Shown: positions 1 to 5,762 of the stretch, in pieces
Numbering within the stretch: the first letter of the stretch is position 1
How the letters are laid out: each line of letters starts with the position of its first letter
DNA from: Spirulina sp. DLM2.Bin59
GTDB taxonomy: Bacteria > Cyanobacteriota > Cyanobacteriia > Cyanobacteriales > Spirulinaceae
Direction: 5' to 3'
Assembly (NCBI GenBank): GCA_007693875.1
Contig: RECT01000215.1
Coordinates: forward strand, 1 to 8,412
Length of the DNA stretch: 8,412 nt
Program-made: the position numbers and the translations under genes
The notes under the pieces: generated by a model
What the model saw: only the letters and a program-made list of their open reading frames with translations
Databases searched by the model: none
Told to the model about the DNA's origin: nothing

Positions 1-52
1 AGTCCGGTCGATGAACCAAGAATCCCCGTCGCTTTAGCGCGGGGAGTGTCAA
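1..52 (+). mobile_element. Right end of an IS200/IS605-type (TnpB) insertion element, partial
   Basis: Bases 22-43 form a hairpin: TCCCCG, a bulged T and CGC pair with GCG and CGGGGA around a TTTA loop. It is followed by GAGTGTCAA. A hairpin with a CTTTAG loop followed by a TCAA end is the usual right end of IS605-family elements that carry tnpB. These insert without target duplication, and their right end is recognised as a folded single strand. The porin reading frame begins exactly after the CAA at 50-52, which sets the junction. The rest of the element lies to the left of the window. The call rests on structure and remembered family consensus, not on a visible transposase domain. Confidence 0.65.
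2..37 (+). CDS. tnpB: Possible last codons of tnpB (RNA-guided endonuclease), 3' fragment
   Basis: Frame 2 reads VRSMNQESPSL and then TAG at 35-37. The stop codon lies in the loop of the right-end hairpin. Overlap between the 3' end of tnpB and its guide RNA is common in this family, and short polar tails resembling (K/N)QES-P are frequent at cyanobacterial TnpB C-termini. Only 11 residues are visible, so no RuvC or zinc-finger motif can be checked. Frame 1 is also open (to a stop at 91-93), while frame 3 stops at 12-14, so the frame choice is a judgement. If the call is right, the body of tnpB lies immediately left of the window. Confidence 0.35.
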   Translation, partial: VRSMNQESPSL

Positions 53-199
53 CTGACCTACTTAGAGGCGTTTTATCGCTGGCGGTTGAGTAACAACATC
101 ACACTTACGCCCGGTTTGGTGGCGGTGTTTAATCCGGGGCATAACGCCAACAACGATACGGTGCTGATTGGGGCGTTGCGGGCCACGTTCTCGTTTTAA
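53..199 (+). pseudogene. C-terminal end of an OprB-family / iron-uptake porin, apparently cut off by the insertion
   Basis: The frame encodes LTYLEAFYRWRLSNN, then ITLTPGLVAVFNPGHNANND, and ends in RATFSF followed by TAA (48 residues). This matches the last two beta-strands of cyanobacterial outer-membrane porins that carry an N-terminal SLH domain and an OprB-like barrel: a Y-E-A-F-Y-R strand, a TPG strand with an F-NP-x-H-N-x-N-ND turn, and a terminal Phe as the BAM recognition signal. An in-frame TAG at 35-37 and the element hairpin directly precede it, so no full-length porin can be read through. The 5' part should lie beyond the left end of the inserted element. Related porin genes are usually multi-copy in cyanobacteria, so loss of one may be tolerated. 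Confidence 0.7.
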
Positions 200-227
200 G
201 CAGCGACGCAAAATGGCATGAATCATC

Positions 228-250
228 AAAACCCCCCTTTTTCAGGGGGG
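228..250 (-). terminator. Probable intrinsic terminator of malQ
   Basis: On the minus strand, CCCCCC (250-245), a 7-nt loop TGAAAAA and GGGGGG (237-232) are followed by TTTT (231-228). It starts 17 nt after the malQ stop codon. On the plus strand there is no T-run after the stem, so it fits malQ better than the convergent porin tail. Confidence 0.55.
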
Positions 251-267
251 CAGGGGGAATCCTAACT

Positions 268-1770
268 CTAAGGCAACCGGCCGTAAAGTTCCGTTAAACG
301 GCGGAGGCGATCGCGCAGTTCAGGCCGCAACATCGATTCCTGATACCGCCAATCCCAATTGCCCGTCGCCGCACTGGGCATATTCATCCGCGATGCCGTA
401 CCCAACCCCAAAATATCCTGTAAGGGATAGATGGACAGTTGACCCACGGAACTCATCGCCATCCGAATCATCGCCCATTCAATCGGCTCCGGCGGCACCC
501 CACCGAGGTAATCGTAGACCCGCTGTTTAGCCTCCTCATCCCTGGCATTGAACCAACCAACCGTCGTGTCATTATCATGGGTACCGCTATAAACCACACA
601 ATTGAGGGAATGGTTGAAGGGTAAAAAGGGATTGCCTGGGCCCGAATCAAAGGCAAAATGCAACACCTTCATCCCCGCAAACCCGAACTGATCCCGCAAC
701 GCTTCCACCTCCGGCGTAATCACCCCCAGATCTTCGGCAATAATCGGCAACTCTCCCAGCTTGTCCTTGAGAATTTTAAAAAATTCGGCTCCGGGGGCAT
801 TGACCCACTCGCCATTAATGGCCACCGTTTCCCCCCCTGGTACTGACCAAAAGGATTCAAACCCCCGGAAATGGTCAATGCGCATCAGGTCTACATAGTT
901 GAGCATCCCCTCAATACGCTGCACCCACCAAGCAAAATGGGTTTCCTGCAAGGCTTCCCAGTTGTAGACCGGATTGCCCCACAGTTGGCCGGTTTCGCTG
1001 AAGTAATCCGGCGGTACACCGGCCATCTGAGCCGGTTCACCCGTTTCAGGATCCAAGCAGAAAATTTCCGGATTAGCCCAGACATCGACGCTGTCATGGG
1101 CCACATAAATCGGAATATCCCCAAACATCTGGACGCCATGATCATTGGCGTACTGCTTCAGGGTTGACCATTGGCGGAAAAATTCCGACTGGACATACTT
1201 GTGGTAGAAAATTTCGTTTTTGAGTGTGGCGGTAGCCTCAGCCAGGGCTTGGGGATCCCGTTGGGCTAGGGGTTCATCCCACTGGTGCCAACTGGCCCCA
1301 TTTTGCTGGCCCTTAATGGCCATAAAGAGAGCGTAGTCATCAAGCCAGTAAGCCTGGGCATCGCAAAAGGCGAGAAATTCTTGTTTGCGCTCCGGGGTCG
1401 CTTTGGCAACAAAGTTTTGGCTGGCTTTGTGGAGGAGGGGAATTTTAATGGCGATCGCCCCCTCATAATCTGCCTTAATCGCATTAAAGGCCGGTAGGTG
1501 ATCAAAATCCGACTCCGCCAGTAAATCCTCAGCCACGAGCCATTCCAAATTGATCAGCAGAGGATTGCCAGCCAAGGCGGAATAGCACAAATAGGGAGAG
1601 TTGCCATAGCCCGTTGGCCCCAAGGGCAAAATTTGCCAAACCTGTTGGCCACTTTCAACCAAAAAATCAACAAAGCGGTAGGCCTCTTGGCCCAAATCCC
1701 CAATGCCAAAGCGACCGGGGAGGGAAGTGGGATGCAGTAAGATACCGCTTGCACGCCGCGAAAATGCCAT
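268..1770 (-). CDS. malQ: 4-alpha-glucanotransferase (amylomaltase, disproportionating enzyme), GH77
   Basis: The 500-aa cytosolic enzyme transfers alpha-1,4-glucan segments between maltooligosaccharides and takes part in glycogen breakdown. It is full length for GH77. The N-terminus SGILLHPTSLPGRFGIGDLG and the block GDIPIYVAHDSVDVWANPE are family signatures. Numbered from the chosen ATG, the nucleophile is D299 in MRIDHFRG, the acid/base is E346 in IIAEDLG, and the third carboxylate is D399 in GTHDND. The ATG at 1770 is preferred because the family homology begins three residues later. A TTG nine codons upstream (1797) has AAGGAA one base before it, which is too close for normal use, so the start is moderately certain. 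The gene lies 162 bases downstream of ndhE on the same strand, with a repeat hairpin between them, and is followed by a hairpin terminator. Co-transcription with ndh is possible but not shown. Confidence 0.96.
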   Translation of the reverse strand: MAFSRRASGILLHPTSLPGRFGIGDLGQEAYRFVDFLVESGQQVWQILPLGPTGYGNSPYLCYSALAGNPLLINLEWLVAEDLLAESDFDHLPAFNAIKADYEGAIAIKIPLLHKASQNFVAKATPERKQEFLAFCDAQAYWLDDYALFMAIKGQQNGASWHQWDEPLAQRDPQALAEATATLKNEIFYHKYVQSEFFRQWSTLKQYANDHGVQMFGDIPIYVAHDSVDVWANPEIFCLDPETGEPAQMAGVPPDYFSETGQLWGNPVYNWEALQETHFAWWVQRIEGMLNYVDLMRIDHFRGFESFWSVPGGETVAINGEWVNAPGAEFFKILKDKLGELPIIAEDLGVITPEVEALRDQFGFAGMKVLHFAFDSGPGNPFLPFNHSLNCVVYSGTHDNDTTVGWFNARDEEAKQRVYDYLGGVPPEPIEWAMIRMAMSSVGQLSIYPLQDILGLGTASRMNMPSAATGNWDWRYQESMLRPELRDRLRRLTELYGRLP

Positions 1771-1872
1771 AGTTGTGGATAGCCCATAAAACCGCAATTC
1801 CTTAGCAATGTACGGCCTGTGAGCCTTGAAAGCAAGAGGGTCAGCGCAATTCGTAATTCAGGATTGAGGGGA

Positions 1873-1904
1873 GGGGCGATCGGTACGCCATCACGGATCG
1901 CCCC
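1873..1904. repeat. Dispersed 32-nt hairpin repeat, copy A (downstream of ndhE)
   Basis: The arms GGGGCGATC and GATCGCCCC form a 9-bp stem around 14 nt. It matches copy B (3059-3090) at 26 of 32 positions. It begins 28 nt after the ndhE stop and has no T-run on either side, so it is more likely an RNA-end stabiliser or passive repeat than a classical terminator. It lies in the 162-nt gap between ndhE and malQ, where I see nothing else. Confidence 0.6.
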
Positions 1905-1932
1905 CCTATCCTCAGGAGATTGAAGGCGGGGC

Positions 1933-2244
1933 CTACCACTTGAGGAGATTAAATTGCTCCATATCCACGGTGTCGCGGTTGCGATAGATAGCCAAAATAA
2001 TCGCCAAACCGACGGCTGCTTCCGCCGCCGCAACGGTAATCACAAACACAGCAAACACCTGGCCCTTAATCTGATCCGGGTCGAGAAAGTTAGAAAACCC
2101 CATCAGGTTAAGGTTAACGGCGTTAAGCAGTAATTCCACAGACATCAGCACCCGCACCGCATTGCGACTGGTGATCAGGCCATAAATGCCGATGCAAAAG
2201 AGGGCAGCGGCTAAAAGCAAGAAAAATTGCAGTTGAAGTTCCAT
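1933..2244 (-). CDS. ndhE: NAD(P)H-quinone oxidoreductase subunit 4L (NdhE, NuoK-like)
   Basis: A 103-aa subunit of the thylakoid NDH-1 membrane arm, part of the proton-translocating module next to the quinone site. It has the three membrane helices expected of NuoK/NdhE: about residues 6-24, 29-50 and 62-85. Diagnostic stretches are LITSRNAVRVLMSVELLLNA, which carries the conserved membrane Glu (E37), then NLNLMGFSNFLDP, and the family-typical tail YRNRDTVDMEQFNLLKW. The length is the normal one. The ATG at 2244 matches family N-termini; no Shine-Dalgarno sequence is evident. It is last in the ndhA-I-G-E order, but 169 bases of hairpin repeats separate it from ndhG, far more than between the other members. 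That may affect its expression relative to them. Confidence 0.98.
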   Translation of the reverse strand: MELQLQFFLLLAAALFCIGIYGLITSRNAVRVLMSVELLLNAVNLNLMGFSNFLDPDQIKGQVFAVFVITVAAAEAAVGLAIILAIYRNRDTVDMEQFNLLKW

Positions 2245-2272
2245 GATTGGGGAAGGGTAAGGGTGGCAGCGG

Positions 2273-2379
2273 GATCCCCCCCGCCCCCCTTGTTAAGGGG
2301 GGTTCCAGATCAACCCCCTTGTTAAGGGGGGTTCCAGATCAACCCCCTTGTTAAGGGGGTCGGCGTAGCCGGGGGGATC
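2273..2379. repeat. Tandem hairpin repeat array between ndhG and ndhE
   Basis: A 29-nt unit occurs as 2285-2313 and 2314-2342, identical in sequence, with a third, truncated copy at 2343-2359. Each unit contains CCCCCTT-GTT-AAGGGGG, a perfect 7-bp stem with a 3-nt loop, and the two full units add a GTTCCAGATCAA spacer. The block is bracketed by inverted ends: GATCCCCCC (2273-2281) and GGGGGGATC (2371-2379). The right flank TCGGCGTAGCCGGGGGGATC contains a further small GC stem. C/G hairpins of this kind are common dispersed intergenic repeats in cyanobacteria. Here three lie in tandem in the untranslated leader of ndhE. Confidence 0.85.
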
Positions 2380-2398
2380 ATCTCACGGGAAAAGGGGG

Positions 2399-2430
2399 GT
2401 GGCGATGGGTGCGCTATGGCGAATCGCTCG
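2399..2430. repeat. Dispersed 32-nt hairpin repeat, copy C (overlaps ndhG 3' end)
   Basis: It matches copy B at 27 of 32 positions, with weaker arms (GGCGAT and ATCGC). It overlaps the last 17 bases of ndhG: read on the minus strand, the repeat encodes the final residues SDSP and the TAG stop (2416-2414). The remainder lies in the ndhG-ndhE gap, next to the tandem hairpin array. Confidence 0.6.
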
Positions 2431-3016
2431 GGGTTCCCGCCAGTTCACGGGGGCGCTCCGGCAGGGTGAGGGCTTCTTGACGAGTTAAGGGGTCTTTGCC
2501 TTCGGGGACAAAATCCCGACGAGCGAGGATAATCGCCCCCACCATCGCCATCAGCAGCAGCACCGAGGCTAACTCAAAGGGCAAGAGATAATCACTGAAG
2601 AAGTGGCGACCAATTTGCACCACGGTATTTTCAATCACAACGGTGGTATCCAGGGCCCAAGGGGTAGCCAGCACCATGGTTGCCAGCAAAATGAACAGTC
2701 CCCCACAAACCACCGCCGTCGCCCCTTGGCGGAGCCAACGATTGCCCAGGGGGGTGAAATCCTCTTGCTTGTTCACCAACATGATCGCGAACAAAATCAA
2801 GACATTCACCGCCCCGACATAGATCAAAATTTGGGCAGCGGCGACAAAATCAGCATTGAGCAACAGATAGAGGCCAGAAATACTCAAAAAAACGCCCCCC
2901 AAGAGGAACGCGGAATAGACGATCTGGTCTAGGAGCACAACCCCCAGGGCAGCGGCAATCATGGCAACCCCAAGGACAACAAAACAAATCAGTTGAAGGT
3001 CGGCGGCGAGATTCAC
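2414..3016 (-). CDS. ndhG: NAD(P)H-quinone oxidoreductase subunit 6 (NdhG, NuoJ-like)
   Basis: A 200-aa membrane subunit of NDH-1, next to NdhE in the proton-pumping arm. Five hydrophobic segments are visible at about residues 9-28, 33-53, 58-82, 100-118 and 143-165. Diagnostic stretches are YSAFLLGGVFLSISGLYLLL, then FVAAAQILIYVGAVNVLILF, and the end of the last helix, VGAIILARRD. The start is GTG at 3016: the N-terminus MNLAADLQ matches the family, and GGAGAA (3030-3025) sits 8 bases upstream as a Shine-Dalgarno sequence. It follows ndhI by 81 bases that include repeat copy B. The last four residues and the stop codon come from repeat copy C, so the extreme C-terminus is probably lineage-specific rather than functional. 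Confidence 0.97.
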   Translation of the reverse strand: MNLAADLQLICFVVLGVAMIAAALGVVLLDQIVYSAFLLGGVFLSISGLYLLLNADFVAAAQILIYVGAVNVLILFAIMLVNKQEDFTPLGNRWLRQGATAVVCGGLFILLATMVLATPWALDTTVVIENTVVQIGRHFFSDYLLPFELASVLLLMAMVGAIILARRDFVPEGKDPLTRQEALTLPERPRELAGTPSDSP

Positions 3017-3024
3017 AAATAGGG

Positions 3025-3030
3025 TTCTCC
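3025..3030 (-). promoter_or_regulatory. Ribosome binding site of ndhG, supporting the GTG start
   Basis: GGAGAA on the minus strand, 8 bases before the GTG at 3016. It supports the non-ATG start, since no upstream ATG would keep the conserved N-terminus. Confidence 0.6.
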
Positions 3031-3058
3031 GAGTTTGGGATGTTAAAGACGCAGTGGG

Positions 3059-3090
3059 GGGGCGATGGGTGCGCTAGGGCGGATCGCCCC
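3059..3090. repeat. Dispersed 32-nt hairpin repeat, copy B (between ndhI and ndhG)
   Basis: The arms GGGGCGAT (3059-3066) and ATCGCCCC (3083-3090) form a perfect 8-bp stem around GGGTGCGCTAGGGCGG. It begins 7 nt after the ndhI stop on the minus strand. No T-run follows, and ndhG continues beyond it, so termination is unlikely. Copies A and C occupy the equivalent place after ndhE and ndhG. Confidence 0.65.
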
Positions 3091-3097
3091 TAGTCCC

Positions 3098-3709
3098 TTA
3101 GGACTCTTCGGGTTTAGCTGAGGCTGTTTTTTGAAGTTCTGCCACCAGATCCTCGGGACGTTTGCCCGCCCGTTGGGCATCGGCGGGAAGGTCATGGGGA
3201 TCCATTTCGCCCTTGGGCAGATAGGCAAATTCCCGCAACGGTGTCACCATCGGATCTTGGGTGACTTTGTAGGGGAGGCGACCGAGGGCCACATTGTCGT
3301 AGTTGAGTTCGTGGCGATCGTAGGCCGCTAGCTCATACTCCTCCGTCATCGACAGGCAATTGGTGGGGCAATATTCCACACAGTTACCGCAGAAGATACA
3401 AACCCCAAAATCAATACTGTAATGGCTGAGTTTTTTCTTCTTCGTCGCCTTATCAAATTCCCAATCCACCACCGGCAGGTTAATGGGGCAGACCCGCACA
3501 CAGACCTCACAGGAAATACACTTATCAAATTCAAAGTGAATCCGGCCGCGATACCGCTCGGAAGGAATCAGTTTTTCGTAAGGGTACTGCACCGTGATCG
3601 GCCGCCGCTGCATATGGTCGAAGGTGACAGATAGCCCTTGACCGATATACTTCGCCGCTTGGGCGGCATCTTTAGCATAGTCCCCGACTTGTTTGAGAAA
3701 GTTAAACAT
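3098..3709 (-). CDS. ndhI: NAD(P)H-quinone oxidoreductase subunit I (NdhI), two [4Fe-4S] clusters
   Basis: A 203-aa peripheral-arm subunit of NDH-1 that carries electrons from the ferredoxin side towards the quinone site; it is the NuoI counterpart. Two ferredoxin-type motifs are intact: C64-x2-C67-x2-C70-x3-C74 (CISCEVCVRVCP) and C104-x2-C107-x2-C110-x3-C114 (CIFCGNCVEYCP). The region YPYEKLIPSERYRGRIHFEF before them is typical of NdhI. An amphipathic N-terminus (MFNFLKQVGDYAKDAAQAAK) lies against the membrane in known structures. The C-terminal tail after about residue 165 (PKGEMDPHDLPADAQRAGKR and onward) is charged and variable in cyanobacteria. The ATG at 3709 fits the family; there is no clear Shine-Dalgarno sequence. 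It starts 34 bases after ndhA. Confidence 0.98.
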   Translation of the reverse strand: MFNFLKQVGDYAKDAAQAAKYIGQGLSVTFDHMQRRPITVQYPYEKLIPSERYRGRIHFEFDKCISCEVCVRVCPINLPVVDWEFDKATKKKKLSHYSIDFGVCIFCGNCVEYCPTNCLSMTEEYELAAYDRHELNYDNVALGRLPYKVTQDPMVTPLREFAYLPKGEMDPHDLPADAQRAGKRPEDLVAELQKTASAKPEES

Positions 3710-3743
3710 GGGTTTTCGGGTAAATCAACAACAACAATGGGCG

Positions 3744-4862
3744 TTAGCCCCCAAAGGCAAAGGGAAAAACGAGTTTGAGGGCGGCGGTTAAGAGCAAATT
3801 CACCAAGGCCACCGGCAGCAAGAACTTCCAACCGAGATCCAGGAGTTGGTCAATGCGCACCCGAGGCAACGTCCAGCGCAGTAAAACCGCCAGAAAGACC
3901 AGCAGATAAGCCTTGAGAATCGTCATGATGATCCCCAAGGAAGCCGTCGTTACTTGCAGCCAAGGGGTGGTTTCACTCACCCCGAGCCACCCTGCCAATT
4001 GGCCGAGGGGAATGGGAAATTCCCAGCCGCCCAGGTAAAGGATGGCGACAATCAACGCTGAAAGCACCAGGTTGATATAGGAGCCGACATAAAAGAGCGC
4101 GAAACGCATCCCAGCGTATTCCGTTTGATAACCGGCGACAATTTCCTCTTCGGCTTCTGGCAAGTCAAAGGGGAGCCGTTCGCATTCAGCGAGGGCTGCA
4201 ATCCAAAAAATCAGGAACCCCACCGGTTGCCGCCAAATATTCCAGCCGAGGATGCCATAGCCGGATTGTTGCTCGACAATATCAATGGTGCTGAGGCTGT
4301 TGGACATCATCACCACTGCGAGAACGGCGAGGGCGAGGGGAATTTCATAGCTAATCGATTGCGCCGCTGCCCGTAACCCCCCGAGGAGAGAATACTTATT
4401 GTTGGAGGAGTATCCCGACATCAGCAGGCCGATGGGGGCAATGCTGGAGAGGGAAATCCAGAGGAAAATTCCCACATTTAAATCAGTGATCAGCAGATTC
4501 TGACCAAAGGGGACGATGAGGTAGGACAGGATGACGGGGATTACCACCAGCACTGGGCCGAGGGTAAAGAGCCAGGGGTCGGCTTTGTTGGGAACGACAT
4601 CCTCTTTAAAAACCAGCTTGAGGCCGTCAGCGACGGGTTGCAGTACTCCGAGGGGGCCGGCAAATTCCGGGCCGATGCGCTGTTGTGCCGCAGCGGAAAC
4701 TTTCCGCTCTAGCCAAACCGTGACGAGGACTCCCACCACTGCACCGATCACCACGAGGATCATCGGCAGGGGAATCCAAAAGGCACGGGCGAGATCGTGG
4801 GGAAGTCCAAATTCGGTTAGGGTTTGGATAAAACTGCCTTGCAGATCAATTCCAGAATTCAT
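3744..4862 (-). CDS. ndhA: NAD(P)H-quinone oxidoreductase subunit 1 (NdhA, NuoH-like)
   Basis: The 372-aa membrane subunit joins the peripheral and membrane arms of NDH-1 and forms part of the plastoquinone chamber. About eight membrane helices are visible. Conserved stretches include the loop LERKVSAAAQQRIGPEFAG (51-69), RAAAQSISYE (164-173), ERLPFDLPEAEEEIVAGY (228-245) with the charged residues of the proton/quinone path, and RWTLPRVRIDQLLDLGWK (329-346). The reading frame stays open upstream to 5276, but family homology starts exactly at the ATG at 4862 (MNSGIDLQGSFIQTL), and upstream residues are antisense to the next gene. It is the first gene of the ndhA-I-G-E cluster; its promoter should lie in the 213-base divergent gap. 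Confidence 0.98.
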   Translation of the reverse strand: MNSGIDLQGSFIQTLTEFGLPHDLARAFWIPLPMILVVIGAVVGVLVTVWLERKVSAAAQQRIGPEFAGPLGVLQPVADGLKLVFKEDVVPNKADPWLFTLGPVLVVIPVILSYLIVPFGQNLLITDLNVGIFLWISLSSIAPIGLLMSGYSSNNKYSLLGGLRAAAQSISYEIPLALAVLAVVMMSNSLSTIDIVEQQSGYGILGWNIWRQPVGFLIFWIAALAECERLPFDLPEAEEEIVAGYQTEYAGMRFALFYVGSYINLVLSALIVAILYLGGWEFPIPLGQLAGWLGVSETTPWLQVTTASLGIIMTILKAYLLVFLAVLLRWTLPRVRIDQLLDLGWKFLLPVALVNLLLTAALKLVFPFAFGG

Positions 4863-4927
4863 GAATTTCGGGGCGTGAGTGGCGGTTAGACAGGGAGTGG
4901 CCCTGCGGTTTGATTTTCTGACTACCC

Positions 4928-4957
4928 AGTATATCGCGGTTTGTGGCTTGGCCTGAA
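4928..4957 (-). promoter_or_regulatory. Weak candidate promoter for ndhA
   Basis: On the minus strand, TATACT (4933-4928) is a good -10 hexamer. TTCAGG (4957-4952), 18 bases upstream, is a poor -35 (3 of 6). A start near 4921 would give an ndhA leader of about 60 nt. No other convincing promoter stands out in this gap. Confidence 0.25.
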
Positions 4958-4962
4958 TGGGC

Positions 4963-4980
4963 AGGGGGCGATCGCCCCCT
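4963..4980. repeat. 18-bp perfect palindrome containing HIP1, in the ndhA / CBS-CP12 gap
   Basis: AGGGGGCGATCGCCCCCT is fully self-complementary and contains the HIP1 octamer at 4968-4975. It is the only HIP1 copy in the window outside coding sequence. It could be a passive repeat or a protein-binding site; the sequence does not decide. Confidence 0.6.
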
Positions 4981-5075
4981 AATTTGCTCCCTAAATATTG
5001 CAAATTGTCTATTCTGCTTGCTTTGGTTGACGCTGCCAGCGAACAATAAGAGGAAGACTGTCGAGAGAAAAAACC

Positions 5076-5687
5076 ATGAAAGCCTCTGAAATCATGACCA
5101 CCGATGTCGTAACGATCCGTGGCTCTGCCACCGTTGCGGAGGCGGTGAAGCTCATGAAAGAAACGGGTCTGCGGGCCTTGATTGTTGATCGCCGCACCGA
5201 GGAAGATGCCTATGGGATGGTGACAGAAACCGATGTGGTTTACAAAGTGACCGCCTACGGTACTGACCCGAAGCAAGTCCGGGTCTTTGAAATCATGACC
5301 AAGCCCTGCATTGTGCTCAATCCCGATCTGGCGGTGGAGTATGTGGCTCGCCTCTTTGCCAATACGGGGATTCGCCGTGCTCCAGTGATTAAAGAAAAAC
5401 TCCTGGGGATTGTCTCGATTACCGACATTCTCCGCAAGGGGGATTTTGTAGAAAAGCCCAAGGCTCTATCCCTGGAGGCTGAGATCGTGGCAGCTCGGGA
5501 TAAAGCCCGTGCCCTCTGTGCGGAGAAAGGTGTTTCATCTTCCGAATGTGCCGCAGCCTGGGACATTGTGGAGGAACTGCAGGCCGAAGCCGCCCACCAG
5601 CGGGCTAAGAAGCCGGTCAAAACCTACTTTGAGGAATATTGCGAGGAGCATCCCGAAGCCCTCGAAGCCCGCATCTATGATGCTTAA
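5076..5687 (+). CDS. CBS-CP12 fusion protein (adenylate-sensing domain pair with CP12 tail)
   Basis: This 203-aa soluble protein has three parts. CBS domain 1 spans about residues 3-60 (KASEIMTTDVVTIRGSATVA, ending in MVTETDVVYKV). CBS domain 2 spans about 69-120 (RVFEIMTKPCIVLNP, ending in GIVSITDILR). A CP12 domain spans about 133-203, with the first cysteine pair C148/C158, the core AWDIVEEL (161-168) and the end EEYCEEHPEALEARIYDA. CP12 binds phosphoribulokinase and GAPDH in the Calvin cycle under oxidising conditions; CBS pairs bind adenine nucleotides. CBS-CP12 fusions are a known cyanobacterial family, and a studied member binds AMP and affects phosphoribulokinase. In the second CP12 pair, C189 is present but the partner position is A198 (normally Cys before R-x-YD), so the C-terminal disulfide cannot form. 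The ATG at 5076 begins the first CBS repeat directly. Monocistronic, divergent from ndhA. Confidence 0.93.
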   Translation: MKASEIMTTDVVTIRGSATVAEAVKLMKETGLRALIVDRRTEEDAYGMVTETDVVYKVTAYGTDPKQVRVFEIMTKPCIVLNPDLAVEYVARLFANTGIRRAPVIKEKLLGIVSITDILRKGDFVEKPKALSLEAEIVAARDKARALCAEKGVSSSECAAAWDIVEELQAEAAHQRAKKPVKTYFEEYCEEHPEALEARIYDA

Positions 5688-5695
5688 CTCCATTG

Positions 5696-5726
5696 AAAAG
5701 CCAACCCCCTCGGGGGTTGGCTTTTT
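5696..5726 (+). terminator. Strong intrinsic terminator of the CBS-CP12 gene
   Basis: AAAAGCCAACCCCC (5696-5709) pairs with GGGGGTTGGCTTTT (5712-5725): 14 bp around a 2-nt gap, probably a CTCG tetraloop, with the T-run at 5722-5726. It starts 8 bases after the CBS-CP12 stop. Confidence 0.93.
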
Positions 5727-5762
5727 GTACCTTCACTTGGGCAAAAAAACCTAGAAAAGATA

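Larger units (their letters stand above)
1..68 (+). ncRNA. 3' end of a TnpB guide RNA (omega RNA) with guide taken from the porin gene
   Basis: In IS605 elements with tnpB, the guide RNA is transcribed through the right end, and its guide is whatever flanks the element. Here the scaffold hairpin (22-43) and the GTGTCAA end would be followed by a guide starting at base 53 (CTGACCTACTTAGAGG), which is porin coding sequence. The RNA 5' end is outside the window. The guide length of about 16 nt is assumed from studied members, not seen. If the nuclease is intact, this RNA would direct it to an uninterrupted copy of the porin site. This is inferred from architecture only. Confidence 0.5.

Noticed and set aside
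1..93. Frame 1 reading SPVDEPRIPVALARGVSTD and on into the porin DNA as the tnpB end
   Set aside because: It runs across the element boundary into porin sequence in the wrong frame. The frame 2 ending, with its stop in the hairpin loop, fits the family better. Neither can be settled without the upstream sequence.
1771..1797. TTG start at 1797 for malQ
   Set aside because: The nearby AAGGAA is only one base from the TTG, and the nine added residues are not part of the conserved N-terminus. The ATG at 1770 was preferred, though not proved.
1873..1904. Rho-independent terminator for ndhE
   Set aside because: The stem is good, but neither strand has a T-run after it, and near-identical stems occur inside the operon where transcription must continue.
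1554..2033. 159-aa minus-strand frame spanning the malQ 5' end, the gap and the ndhE 3' end
   Set aside because: It overlaps two strongly identified genes in another frame, and its sequence shows no domain; it is an out-of-frame shadow.
2285..2359. CRISPR array
   Set aside because: The units are directly adjacent, identical throughout and have no variable spacers; it is a tandem hairpin repeat.
4863..5276. Upstream extension of the ndhA reading frame to 510 residues
   Set aside because: Family homology begins exactly at the ATG at 4862. The extra residues are low-similarity sequence from the intergenic gap and the antisense of the CBS-CP12 gene.
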